A stretch of 20,328 nucleotides of DNA, taken from NCBI GenBank assembly GCA_024762485.1, contig JANTHH010000019.1, forward strand, positions 1 to 20,328, given 5' to 3'. Positions 1-6,149 of the stretch are shown one piece after another. Positions within the stretch are counted from its first letter, which is position 1; the number at the start of each line of letters is the position of its first letter. Source of the DNA: Chromatiales bacterium. Its GTDB lineage: Bacteria; Pseudomonadota; Gammaproteobacteria; Chromatiales; Chromatiaceae. The notes below the pieces were generated by a model, which ran no database searches, was not told the origin of the DNA, and saw nothing but the letters and a program-made list of their open reading frames with translations. Position numbers and translations under genes: made by a program.

Positions 1-806
1 TAACAATGGCTGACTGCATCGAGTTCACCCAGACGGCGTCCGAGTTCATCCAGCCGCTCGTCGGGCACATCCCACACGGTCATGCCATTGCCACGCAAGC
101 CAAGACGGTAGTGATTCGGTACCGCTCCGATACGACGGATGACGCCCGTGGCAAGCATGTCATCGAGCCTGGCCAGCAATTCGGGAACGTTCAGCCCGAC
201 CTCATCCGCCACCCACCGATAGGGCTCGCTTAGCAGCGGCAGGCCTTCCTGGGTGGCAGTGATGATCTGGCGGTCCACCGCGTCCAACGGACCTGGCGCC
301 GACGGCTCGGCCGTGGCTATCGGCACGGGTACGGTATCGATCCCACCCGCTGCGTCCAGATACAGCCACAGGCCGAGATAAAACTCCCGCTGCTTGGGAA
401 AGTCATATACAGGCAGGCCGGTGACCGATTCGATCTCGGCCAGGGTCTCGGCCACGCCATCGGGGGTCTGGCTCGCGACCACAAACCACATATTGAGTCG
501 ATGTTCGCGCCGGTAGTTGTGGGCGACCCCAGGCAGGGCATTGACCTGTCCGGCCACTGTATCGAAGCGCTCGTCCGGCACCTGCATGGCCGCCAGGGTC
601 AGGCCGCCGCCGAGCCGGGATGCATCGTACATCGGCCCGAAGCGACTCAGGCAGCCCTGTTGCAGCAGTTCACCGATGGTCTGGATCAGGGTGGCCTCCG
701 TTGAACCGAGCATTGCCGCGACCAGAGAGAATGGTCGCTCGGCCAACGGGAAACCCCCCTGAAACTGGTTGATGAATTCACGCGCCAGCGGGCTTGGCGT
801 GTTCAT
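1..806 (-). CDS. Fused siroheme decarboxylase (NirG-NirH / NirD-NirL type), 3' end beyond left edge
   Basis: The frame is open from an ATG at 806 to the window edge, giving at least 268 residues. It holds two Lrp/AsnC-like halves in tandem. The first (about residues 1-145) has LSRFGPMYDA, VAHNYRREH and LNMWFVVA. The second starts near residue 170 (LDAVDRQIITATQEGLPLL) and reaches MTVWDVPDER and VSHC at the edge. Proteins of this family are decarboxylases, not regulators: they remove the C12 and C18 acetate carboxyls of siroheme to give didecarboxysiroheme, an intermediate of heme d1, in the cytoplasm. The ATG overlaps the TGA of nirL as ATGA, so translation is probably coupled. The order after nirF, nirD and nirL, together with the motifs, points to a NirG-NirH fusion. 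Databases may call such fusions NirDL, so the symbol is left open. The family is certain; the exact paralogue name is not. Confidence 0.88.
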   Translation of the reverse strand, partial: MNTPSPLAREFINQFQGGFPLAERPFSLVAAMLGSTEATLIQTIGELLQQGCLSRFGPMYDASRLGGGLTLAAMQVPDERFDTVAGQVNALPGVAHNYRREHRLNMWFVVASQTPDGVAETLAEIESVTGLPVYDFPKQREFYLGLWLYLDAAGGIDTVPVPIATAEPSAPGPLDAVDRQIITATQEGLPLLSEPYRWVADEVGLNVPELLARLDDMLATGVIRRIGAVPNHYRLGLRGNGMTVWDVPDERLDELGRRLGELDAVSHC

Positions 807-1369
807 CGTGTTCTGCCTTCCACTGAGGTCGCTTCCATCATCGCTGCGGAAGGTGAGACCGCGGAAAGTTCGTACTTGGCACCACGCTGCTTGAAACGGC
901 GACCGCTGAACAGTGGCTGGTGTGCCACCTTCTCGAGGCCGCAGCAACGTATCAGCTCCTCTATCCTCGCCAGCACCTCGTCCCGGTCCCGGCCGTGGAT
1001 CATGGTGAAGAGGTTGTAAGGCCAGACCGGCAGCCGCCGTGGTCGGCGATAACAGAGGGTGACGAAGGAAAACCGGCCCAGGCGGGCGCCGATCTCGCGT
1101 ACCTGTTCATCCGGGACATCCCACACCACCATTGCGTTGGCGTCGTAGCCGAGTTCGCGGTGCCGTACCACCACGCCGAGGCGTTTGATCAGCCCCTGAT
1201 CAATCAACTCGCGTATTCCCGCGATCACCTCTGACTCGCTCATGCCGATGCGTTCACCGATGGCTGCATAGGGTCGCGGCACCAGCGGCAGGCCGTCCTG
1301 AATGGCGGCAACCAGGGCCAGTTGTGCGTCGTCCGCGAACAGCGGTGATGGCGTGACGGTCATGTCCAT
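803..1369 (-). CDS. nirL: Siroheme decarboxylase subunit, NirL type
   Basis: This 188-residue protein of the NirL/NirH branch of the Lrp/AsnC-like siroheme decarboxylases acts in heme d1 synthesis. It has an N-terminal winged-helix part (about residues 15-65, with PRPYAAIGERIG and LIKRLGVVVRH) and a C-terminal ferredoxin-like part with AMVVWDVPDE, TLCYRRPRRLPVWPYNLF and the closing RRFKQRGAKY. The family works as a heterodimer with a NirD/NirG-type partner; the genes on both sides supply such partners. The start at 1369 overlaps the end of nirD by 10 bases. An internal ATG at 1363 would give the usual ATGA 4-base overlap and cannot be excluded. The gene overlaps the next fused gene by 4 bases. 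The label NirL over NirH rests on position (nirF-D-L order) and on LCY in place of the HCY seen in the neighbouring fusion. Confidence 0.85.
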   Translation of the reverse strand: MDMTVTPSPLFADDAQLALVAAIQDGLPLVPRPYAAIGERIGMSESEVIAGIRELIDQGLIKRLGVVVRHRELGYDANAMVVWDVPDEQVREIGARLGRFSFVTLCYRRPRRLPVWPYNLFTMIHGRDRDEVLARIEELIRCCGLEKVAHQPLFSGRRFKQRGAKYELSAVSPSAAMMEATSVEGRTR

Positions 1370-1830
1370 TGCAGGCGGAACCCCAGATCGATGAAATAGT
1401 CTTCCAGCATCGGCAGATCGAGCGGCTCGAGGCCGGTGGCCTCACCGATCTCATGCAAGACCGTATCCAGACGTTCTCTATCCGCTGCCGTCACCACGAA
1501 CCACAGGTTGTAGGCGTGTTCACGTTCGTAGTTGTGATTGACCTCGGAATAGGCACTCACCAGTGCGGCAACCGCTTCCAGCCTGCCTGGTGGCACCGCC
1601 AGTGCCGCCAGGGTACTGACACCCACGCGATTGGGCCTGAACACCGGACCGACGCGGCTCACCACGCCATTGTCCTGCAGGCGCTGCAGTTGGCCGAGCA
1701 CCTCATCCTCGGTCACGCCCAATGCCTTGGCCACACGGGCAAACGGCCGTGGTTCCAGCGGCAGCCCATGCTGAAAGTCGTCGAGCAGTGACTGTTCGGT
1801 GTCGTTCAGGGAAAGGGTCGGCATGCCCAT
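1360..1830 (-). CDS. nirD: Siroheme decarboxylase subunit, NirD type
   Basis: This is a 156-residue Lrp/AsnC-like protein of the NirD/NirG branch, partner of NirL in decarboxylating siroheme for heme d1. The winged-helix half carries HGLPLEPRPFARVAKALG and VVSRVGPVFRPN. The second half has STLAALAVP, the family hallmark VNHNYEREHAYNLWFVVTA, and a C-terminal LEDYFIDLGF. The ATG at 1830 has a GAGGAG ribosome site 7 bases upstream. A TTG just before it and a second ATG at 1824 are less likely starts. It begins 10 bases after the nirF stop and overlaps nirL by about 10 bases, so it is one transcript with both. Although such proteins are often annotated as AsnC regulators, the position inside the nir operon makes the enzyme role far more likely. 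Confidence 0.87.
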   Translation of the reverse strand: MGMPTLSLNDTEQSLLDDFQHGLPLEPRPFARVAKALGVTEDEVLGQLQRLQDNGVVSRVGPVFRPNRVGVSTLAALAVPPGRLEAVAALVSAYSEVNHNYEREHAYNLWFVVTAADRERLDTVLHEIGEATGLEPLDLPMLEDYFIDLGFRLQWT

Positions 1831-1840
1831 CAATGTCTCC

Positions 1841-3064
1841 TCACAGCCCGATACGGTGTGCGCGGGCGGTCATGAAGATGCCACTGGGCTTGTGCGCCGG
1901 TAGCACGGTTCGACGTTCCAGGGAGGCGGTGTCATAGACGTGCACCTGGTCGGCGTCGCGCACCGACACCCACACCTCCTCGCCACGGGGCTCGAACTCC
2001 ATGTGCAGCACACCCTTGCCCGGCGTCAGGGTACGGATGATCGTCAGCGACTCGGAATCTATGACCTGAATCTTGTCATTCCTGGGAAAGGCAAAATTGA
2101 CCCAAATCTGGCGACCGTCAGGCCGCGCCATGACGAAGACCGGCTGGCCTTGCACCGGGATGCGGCCAACCTCGCGCCAGGTCTTGGTGTCCATGACCAG
2201 TACCTCGTGGTGGCCCACCGCCGGGACGAAGGCGCGGTCACCGGCAACAGCCCAGCCTTCCAGGTGCGGCATCTTGTACACCGGCAGTGCCTGCTCGCCC
2301 TTGCCATAGCCGGGAAGGATGCGCTCGACACCCTTGTCCAGGTGCCACAGGTCGAGCAGTGCCATGCCGTCCTCGCCGAACAGCCCGGCAATGTAGAAAC
2401 GCCCGTCCGGTGTGATCAGGCCATCGTAGGGATTGCGGCCGATGTCCTTGAATTTGCGAATCACCGGCTTGGCAGGATCGCGCATCTCCACCACCCAGGT
2501 CTCACCGGCATCCCACAGGCTGAAGACGAATCGCTGGCCCGGGGCATCCACCAGCCCGATCACCTTGGAACGTAGGCCGTCGCCATACTCGGCCGGGATG
2601 TCGGCCACCAGGCTCAGGTCTGCCGCGTCGAAAATCTTGACCCCGCCCGGCTGATAGTTGGACACCGCCACCAGCCGACCATCCTGGGAGATGGCGCCGC
2701 CGATACTGTTGCCCGATTGCAGGACACGAGTGACCAGCTTCGCCTCAAGCAGGTCCACCTTGCTGAGTCCGCCGTCACGGCCGAACACGTAGGCGTAGCG
2801 CCCGTCGCGGGAGAACACAGCCGAGGCATGGGACAGATCGCCCAGGCCAGCTACCCGGCCGATGCGCGTGTTGCCGGTGGTCTCGACAATCTGTACCGCA
2901 CCTGAGGCGCGTTCAATGATGATGGCCAGGTCTCCGGTGCCACGCAGCAGGGTGCTGGCACTGGCCAGCGTTGCGGACAACATGGCAGCGAGCAGCAGGA
3001 TGACAAAGGCCCCGGTCTTCAGTTCGGTGCGCAGTTCAGGGGTTATCGGTCGCTTGCCCGGCAT
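1841..3064 (-). CDS. nirF: Heme d1 biosynthesis protein NirF
   Basis: This 407-residue protein is related to the d1-binding beta-propeller of NirS. NirF is needed for a late step in heme d1 synthesis; family studies describe it as a dehydrogenase-like or d1-precursor-binding protein, mostly periplasmic. Residues about 17-37 form a hydrophobic signal or anchor ending in LASAS. The rest shows repeated blade motifs such as GDLSHASAVFSRDGRYAYVF, ISQDGRLVAVSNY, ITPDGRFYIAGLF and KPSGIFMTARAHRIGL. No cysteine follows the hydrophobic stretch, so a lipoprotein anchor, known from some pseudomonad NirF proteins, is not seen here. The ATG at 3064 has GGGAT 8 bases upstream, and the gene starts 14 bases after the nirC stop. 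It sits between nirC and nirD as in Paracoccus-type nir operons. Confidence 0.92.
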   Translation of the reverse strand: MPGKRPITPELRTELKTGAFVILLLAAMLSATLASASTLLRGTGDLAIIIERASGAVQIVETTGNTRIGRVAGLGDLSHASAVFSRDGRYAYVFGRDGGLSKVDLLEAKLVTRVLQSGNSIGGAISQDGRLVAVSNYQPGGVKIFDAADLSLVADIPAEYGDGLRSKVIGLVDAPGQRFVFSLWDAGETWVVEMRDPAKPVIRKFKDIGRNPYDGLITPDGRFYIAGLFGEDGMALLDLWHLDKGVERILPGYGKGEQALPVYKMPHLEGWAVAGDRAFVPAVGHHEVLVMDTKTWREVGRIPVQGQPVFVMARPDGRQIWVNFAFPRNDKIQVIDSESLTIIRTLTPGKGVLHMEFEPRGEEVWVSVRDADQVHVYDTASLERRTVLPAHKPSGIFMTARAHRIGL

Positions 3065-3078
3065 CTTGGTGATCCCAT

Positions 3079-3420
3079 CTACTCGGTTGAATGAAGTGCG
3101 CCGTCCCCGGCCAGCAGGCGATCCACCAGCCAGTCGATCTCCTGCTCACTGAGGATCGGCCGCCAGGGCGGCATGGCGGTGCCGGGACGACCGTTACGCA
3201 CGGTTTCCAGCAATGATTCACGGGATTTACCGGCCAAAGCTGCCGGCAGCAGCGAGGGGCCAAGCCCGCCCTTGAGGGTGAGACCGTGACAGGAGCCGCA
3301 GTCCTGTTGCAGCAGGCTGCGCAGCTCGACCTGGCGTTCCGCGCTCAGGCCATCAGCGGCAACGCCGACCGATGACAGGCTCAAGGCACTAAGCATGCAC
3401 GCTGCGATCATGCGCCACAT
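3079..3420 (-). CDS. nirC: Periplasmic cytochrome c NirC (c55x type)
   Basis: This small class I cytochrome c of 113 residues belongs to the heme d1/nitrite reductase operon. NirC can donate electrons to NirS and has been linked to heme d1 maturation in the periplasm. Residues 1-22 form a signal peptide (MWRMIAACMLSALSLSSVGVAA). The single heme site is CGSCH and the likely axial methionine lies in TAMPPW. The chosen ATG at 3420 has GAGGGGG about 6 bases upstream and places the signal peptide at the very N-terminus. A longer open frame upstream (to 3498) reads into unlikely sequence. The gene therefore overlaps the end of nirE by 32 bases, which suggests coupled translation. The product is compact, near the usual size for the family. 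Confidence 0.9.
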   Translation of the reverse strand: MWRMIAACMLSALSLSSVGVAADGLSAERQVELRSLLQQDCGSCHGLTLKGGLGPSLLPAALAGKSRESLLETVRNGRPGTAMPPWRPILSEQEIDWLVDRLLAGDGALHSTE

Positions 3421-4198
3421 CTGCGGCCCCCTCGTCCAATTCTTCGCCGTCAGGGACATACCAGTCGAGTTCCTCGGCCAGCGAAACGGTACGGCCAATG
3501 ATGATCAGGATCGGCGCCGCCAGACCCGCCGCCTTCACCTTTTCAGGCAAGCTGCCCAAATCACCGGACACCCGTTGCTGATCCGGCGTTGTGCCACTCT
3601 GCACGGCCAGTGCCGGCATGTTGGAGGCCATGCCGGCAGCTGCCAGTTCACTGCAGATCCGTGGCAGATTGGCCAACCCCATGTACACCACCAGGGTGGC
3701 CTCGGGGTCTGCCAGGGCGCGCCAGTCAAGATCGATCGGCTCATCGTCACGGAAATGCCCGGTGACCAGGCGCACACCGCGGCTCATGCCCCGGTGTGTG
3801 AGCGGCACGCCGGCGTAGGCACTGCAGGCAGCTGCCGCAGTGATGCCGGGAACCACTTCGAAATCGAAGCCATGACGGCGCAGGAACATCGCCTCTTCAC
3901 TGCCACGGCCAAAAATAAAGGGATCGCCGCCCTTCAGTCGCACCACACGGCGACCACGGCGAACCAGGTTGAGCAATAATTCATTGATATCGTCCTGCGG
4001 CATGCTGTGGTGGCCAACGGCCTTGCCGACACTGATGCGGGAAACACCACCCGGTATCAAATCCAACACACCTTGTGAGATCAGACGGTCATAGACCACC
4101 ACATCGGCCTCCTGCAGCAGGCGCAGCGCCTTCAGTGTGAGCAGATCCGGATCACCCGGACCTGCGCCGACCAGATAAACACAACCCTGTTGCTGCAT
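3389..4198 (-). CDS. nirE: Uroporphyrinogen-III C-methyltransferase NirE
   Basis: NirE adds two methyl groups from S-adenosylmethionine to uroporphyrinogen III at C2 and C7, giving precorrin-2. This is the entry to siroheme and heme d1 synthesis in the cytoplasm. The 269-residue protein matches stand-alone SUMT enzymes: VYLVGAGPGDPDLLTLKA at the N-terminus, VVRLKGGDPFIFGRG near residue 87, ITAAAACSAYAGVPLTHR near 120, and VVYMGLANL near 170. There is no CysG oxidase/chelatase domain, and the last 25 residues are an acidic tail. The ATG at 4198 has a GGAG site 7 bases upstream. Position directly behind nirS, as in Paracoccus (nirS-E-C-F), argues for the dedicated heme d1 paralogue rather than a cobalamin CobA. 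Confidence 0.92.
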   Translation of the reverse strand: MQQQGCVYLVGAGPGDPDLLTLKALRLLQEADVVVYDRLISQGVLDLIPGGVSRISVGKAVGHHSMPQDDINELLLNLVRRGRRVVRLKGGDPFIFGRGSEEAMFLRRHGFDFEVVPGITAAAACSAYAGVPLTHRGMSRGVRLVTGHFRDDEPIDLDWRALADPEATLVVYMGLANLPRICSELAAAGMASNMPALAVQSGTTPDQQRVSGDLGSLPEKVKAAGLAAPILIIIGRTVSLAEELDWYVPDGEELDEGAADVAHDRSVHA

Positions 4199-4232
4199 GA
4201 CTTACTCCGCCTGATGAATTGGCTTCGGTGAA

Positions 4233-4261
4233 GGTGCGGGGAGTGCGAAGCTCCCCGCACC
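4233..4261 (-). promoter_or_regulatory. Strong stem-loop between nirS and nirE
   Basis: A perfect 11-base inverted repeat (GGTGCGGGGAG / CTCCCCGCACC) flanks a 7-base loop in the 69-base gap after nirS. No run of T follows on the transcribed strand, so it is not a textbook intrinsic terminator. Placed between the highly expressed reductase gene and its cofactor genes, it could protect the nirS mRNA 3' end or attenuate read-through. The structure is seen; the role is inferred. Confidence 0.7.
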
Positions 4262-4267
4262 CGCCCG

Positions 4268-5995
4268 TCAGTAGACGTCGTGCATGGTGTTGTAGACGTT
4301 GAACTTACCCGTCGGGGTGACCAGGCGCTTGTCCTTGATCACCGCCTTCAGCTTGCGGGTCTTGTCGTTGACCACGACCAGTGCGGACTCCTGGGTCTTG
4401 CCGTTCCACACCGAGAACCAGACCTCGTCACCCGCCTTGTTGAACTCCGGCTGCACCACCCGCTTGGGGCCTTCACCCAGCTTGGCCCACTCGGCAATCG
4501 GCAACACCTTGAAGCCCTTGTCCAGATGGCGGATGTCAAACACCGCCACCGATTGACTGATCTTGGTATCGGGGTTCAGCGCGGTGTCCACATACAGGTT
4601 GTGGGACTTGGGGTGGGTCTTGATGAACAGTGAACCACCGCCCTGGCCATTGATGGACTCGACCATCTTCCAGGCCTGTTTTGGATGGCCCTTGGGATCG
4701 GTGCCGATGATGGCGATGGTCTGGTCACCCAGGTGACTGGTTGCCCACACCGGACCAAATTTCGGGTGGATGAAGTTGGCGCCACGCCCCGGGTGGGGGA
4801 TCTTGCCGACATCGACCAATGCGGTCAGCTTGTCTTCCTTGGAGTCCACCACGGCGATCTTGTTGGACTTGTTGGCTGCGGTCAGGAAGTAACGCAGCGT
4901 GGAATCCCAGCCGCCGTCGTGGAGGAAGCGGGCTGCATCGATGGTAGTGACCTTCAGGTTGTCCAGATCCTCGTAGTTGACCATGAGGATCTTGCCGGTC
5001 TCCTTGACGTTGACGATGAACTCCGGATGCTCGTGAGAGGCCACGATGGCGGCCACACGTGGCTCAGGATGATATTCCTGGGTGTCCACCGTCATGCCGC
5101 GGGTGGCGACGATCTTCAGCGGCTCCAAGGTCTCACCATCCATGATCACGTACTGGGGTGGCCAGTAGGTGCCGGCAATGGCGTACTTGTCCTCCCAGCC
5201 CTTGAACTTGGATGTCTCCACCGAACGGGCCTCCATGCCAACCTTGATCTCGGCTACCGTCTGCGGCTTCTTCATCCAAAGGTCGATCATGTTGACCCGC
5301 GCGTCGCGCCCGATCACGAACAGGTAACGACCCGATGCGGACAGACGTGAGATGTGCACTGCATAGCCGGTGTCGATGACATTGACGATCTTCTTGCTGG
5401 CGCCATCGATGAGCGCGATCTGCCCTGCATCACGCAGGGTGACAGAGAACAGATTCTCCAGATTCAGATTGTTCATCTGCTTCGTTGGACGCTTGTTCGG
5501 CGGCACCACAAGCTTCCAGCTTGCCTTCATCTCCTTCATGCCGTACTCGGGCGGCTGAGGTGGTTCGTGCTGCAGGTAGCGGGCCATCATGTCGACGTCC
5601 TGCTCGGTCAGATCGCCCGAGGTACCCCAGTTGGGCATGCCGGCAGGCGAACCGAAGTTGATCAGCGCCTTGAGATATTCGGTACCGCGCACCCGGGTGA
5701 TATCCGTCGTCAGCGGCTTGCCGGTGGCGCCCTTGCGCAGCACACCATGACAACCGGCGCAGCGTTCGAAGAAGATCTGCTTGGCACGGTCGAACTCGGC
5801 GGTGGTCATGGGAGGACCATCACTGCTGATCATGTCCCTGGCTTCGGCGGGGTTCACGCCTGCGGGTGCACCTTCGTAGCGCATGCTCTCGGCCGGGGTG
5901 CCCGGGTGTCCACTGGTACTTGCAATCGCAGTGCCCATCGCCAGTGCCAGCGATGACAGGACGAAAGCGCTTCCAATAAGTTTGCGAGGTTTCAT
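4268..5995 (-). CDS. nirS: Cytochrome cd1 nitrite reductase NirS
   Basis: NirS reduces nitrite to nitric oxide in the periplasm as the key denitrification enzyme. The 575-residue precursor has a signal peptide (about 1-25), a cytochrome c domain with heme site CAGCH (79-83) and likely ligand Met120 in SPAGMPNWG, then an eight-bladed d1 propeller. By comparison with the Pseudomonas and Paracoccus enzymes, His214 in YAVHISRLSASGRY is the d1 axial ligand, and His359 (FLHDGG) and His401 (PHPGRGANF) are the two substrate-side histidines; their 42-residue spacing fits the Pseudomonas enzyme. The C-terminus LVTPTGKFNVYNTMHDVY is typical. The ATG at 5995 has AGGAG 9 bases upstream. Two DNR/FNR-like boxes precede it. 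All catalytic features are intact, so the enzyme should be active. Confidence 0.97.
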   Translation of the reverse strand: MKPRKLIGSAFVLSSLALAMGTAIASTSGHPGTPAESMRYEGAPAGVNPAEARDMISSDGPPMTTAEFDRAKQIFFERCAGCHGVLRKGATGKPLTTDITRVRGTEYLKALINFGSPAGMPNWGTSGDLTEQDVDMMARYLQHEPPQPPEYGMKEMKASWKLVVPPNKRPTKQMNNLNLENLFSVTLRDAGQIALIDGASKKIVNVIDTGYAVHISRLSASGRYLFVIGRDARVNMIDLWMKKPQTVAEIKVGMEARSVETSKFKGWEDKYAIAGTYWPPQYVIMDGETLEPLKIVATRGMTVDTQEYHPEPRVAAIVASHEHPEFIVNVKETGKILMVNYEDLDNLKVTTIDAARFLHDGGWDSTLRYFLTAANKSNKIAVVDSKEDKLTALVDVGKIPHPGRGANFIHPKFGPVWATSHLGDQTIAIIGTDPKGHPKQAWKMVESINGQGGGSLFIKTHPKSHNLYVDTALNPDTKISQSVAVFDIRHLDKGFKVLPIAEWAKLGEGPKRVVQPEFNKAGDEVWFSVWNGKTQESALVVVNDKTRKLKAVIKDKRLVTPTGKFNVYNTMHDVY

Positions 5996-6059
5996 GAATC
6001 GATTCTCCTGCCCCCAGCAGGGGCGATGGACTAGGGATATTCAGATCGCGGCAGGGTCA

Positions 6060-6100
6060 GTATTAAGAGCGACCCCGGTGTCCACCTTGATGAATGTCAA
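6060..6100 (-). promoter_or_regulatory. nirS promoter: DNR/FNR-type box plus -10-like element
   Basis: On the minus strand the 14-mer TTGACATTCATCAA (6087-6100) matches TTGAC-N4-ATCAA, the site bound by FNR, DNR and NNR regulators. A TAATAC element (6060-6065) lies downstream. A start point near 6053 would put the box centre about 40.5 bases upstream, the class II activator position, with a 5' leader of about 57 bases before nirS. This implies anaerobic and NO-dependent activation. The sequence match is direct; the regulator is not in the window. Confidence 0.78.
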
Positions 6101-6135
6101 GCCGCCGGCAAGCCAAGGGGGATAGCGCAGGAACA

Positions 6136-6149
6136 TTGACCAGGATCAA
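6136..6149. promoter_or_regulatory. Second DNR/FNR-type box upstream of nirS
   Basis: TTGACCAGGATCAA matches TTGAC-N4-ATCAA at all fixed positions. It overlaps the stop codon of the upstream nirI-like gene. Its centre is 49 bases further from nirS than the first box, about 90 bases from the inferred start point, near the known class I spacing for CRP/FNR proteins. It may add to activation of nirS. Confidence 0.65.

Noticed and set aside
803..1833. NirD- and NirL-type genes as AsnC/Lrp transcription regulators
   Set aside because: Their motifs and place in the nir operon match siroheme decarboxylases, which share the Lrp fold without acting as regulators.
4685..5956. Long plus-strand reading frames (221 and 200 residues) opposite nirS
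   Set aside because: They mirror a highly conserved gene, have no domain motifs, are rich in His, Gln and Arg as expected for antisense frames in GC-rich DNA, and lack ribosome sites.
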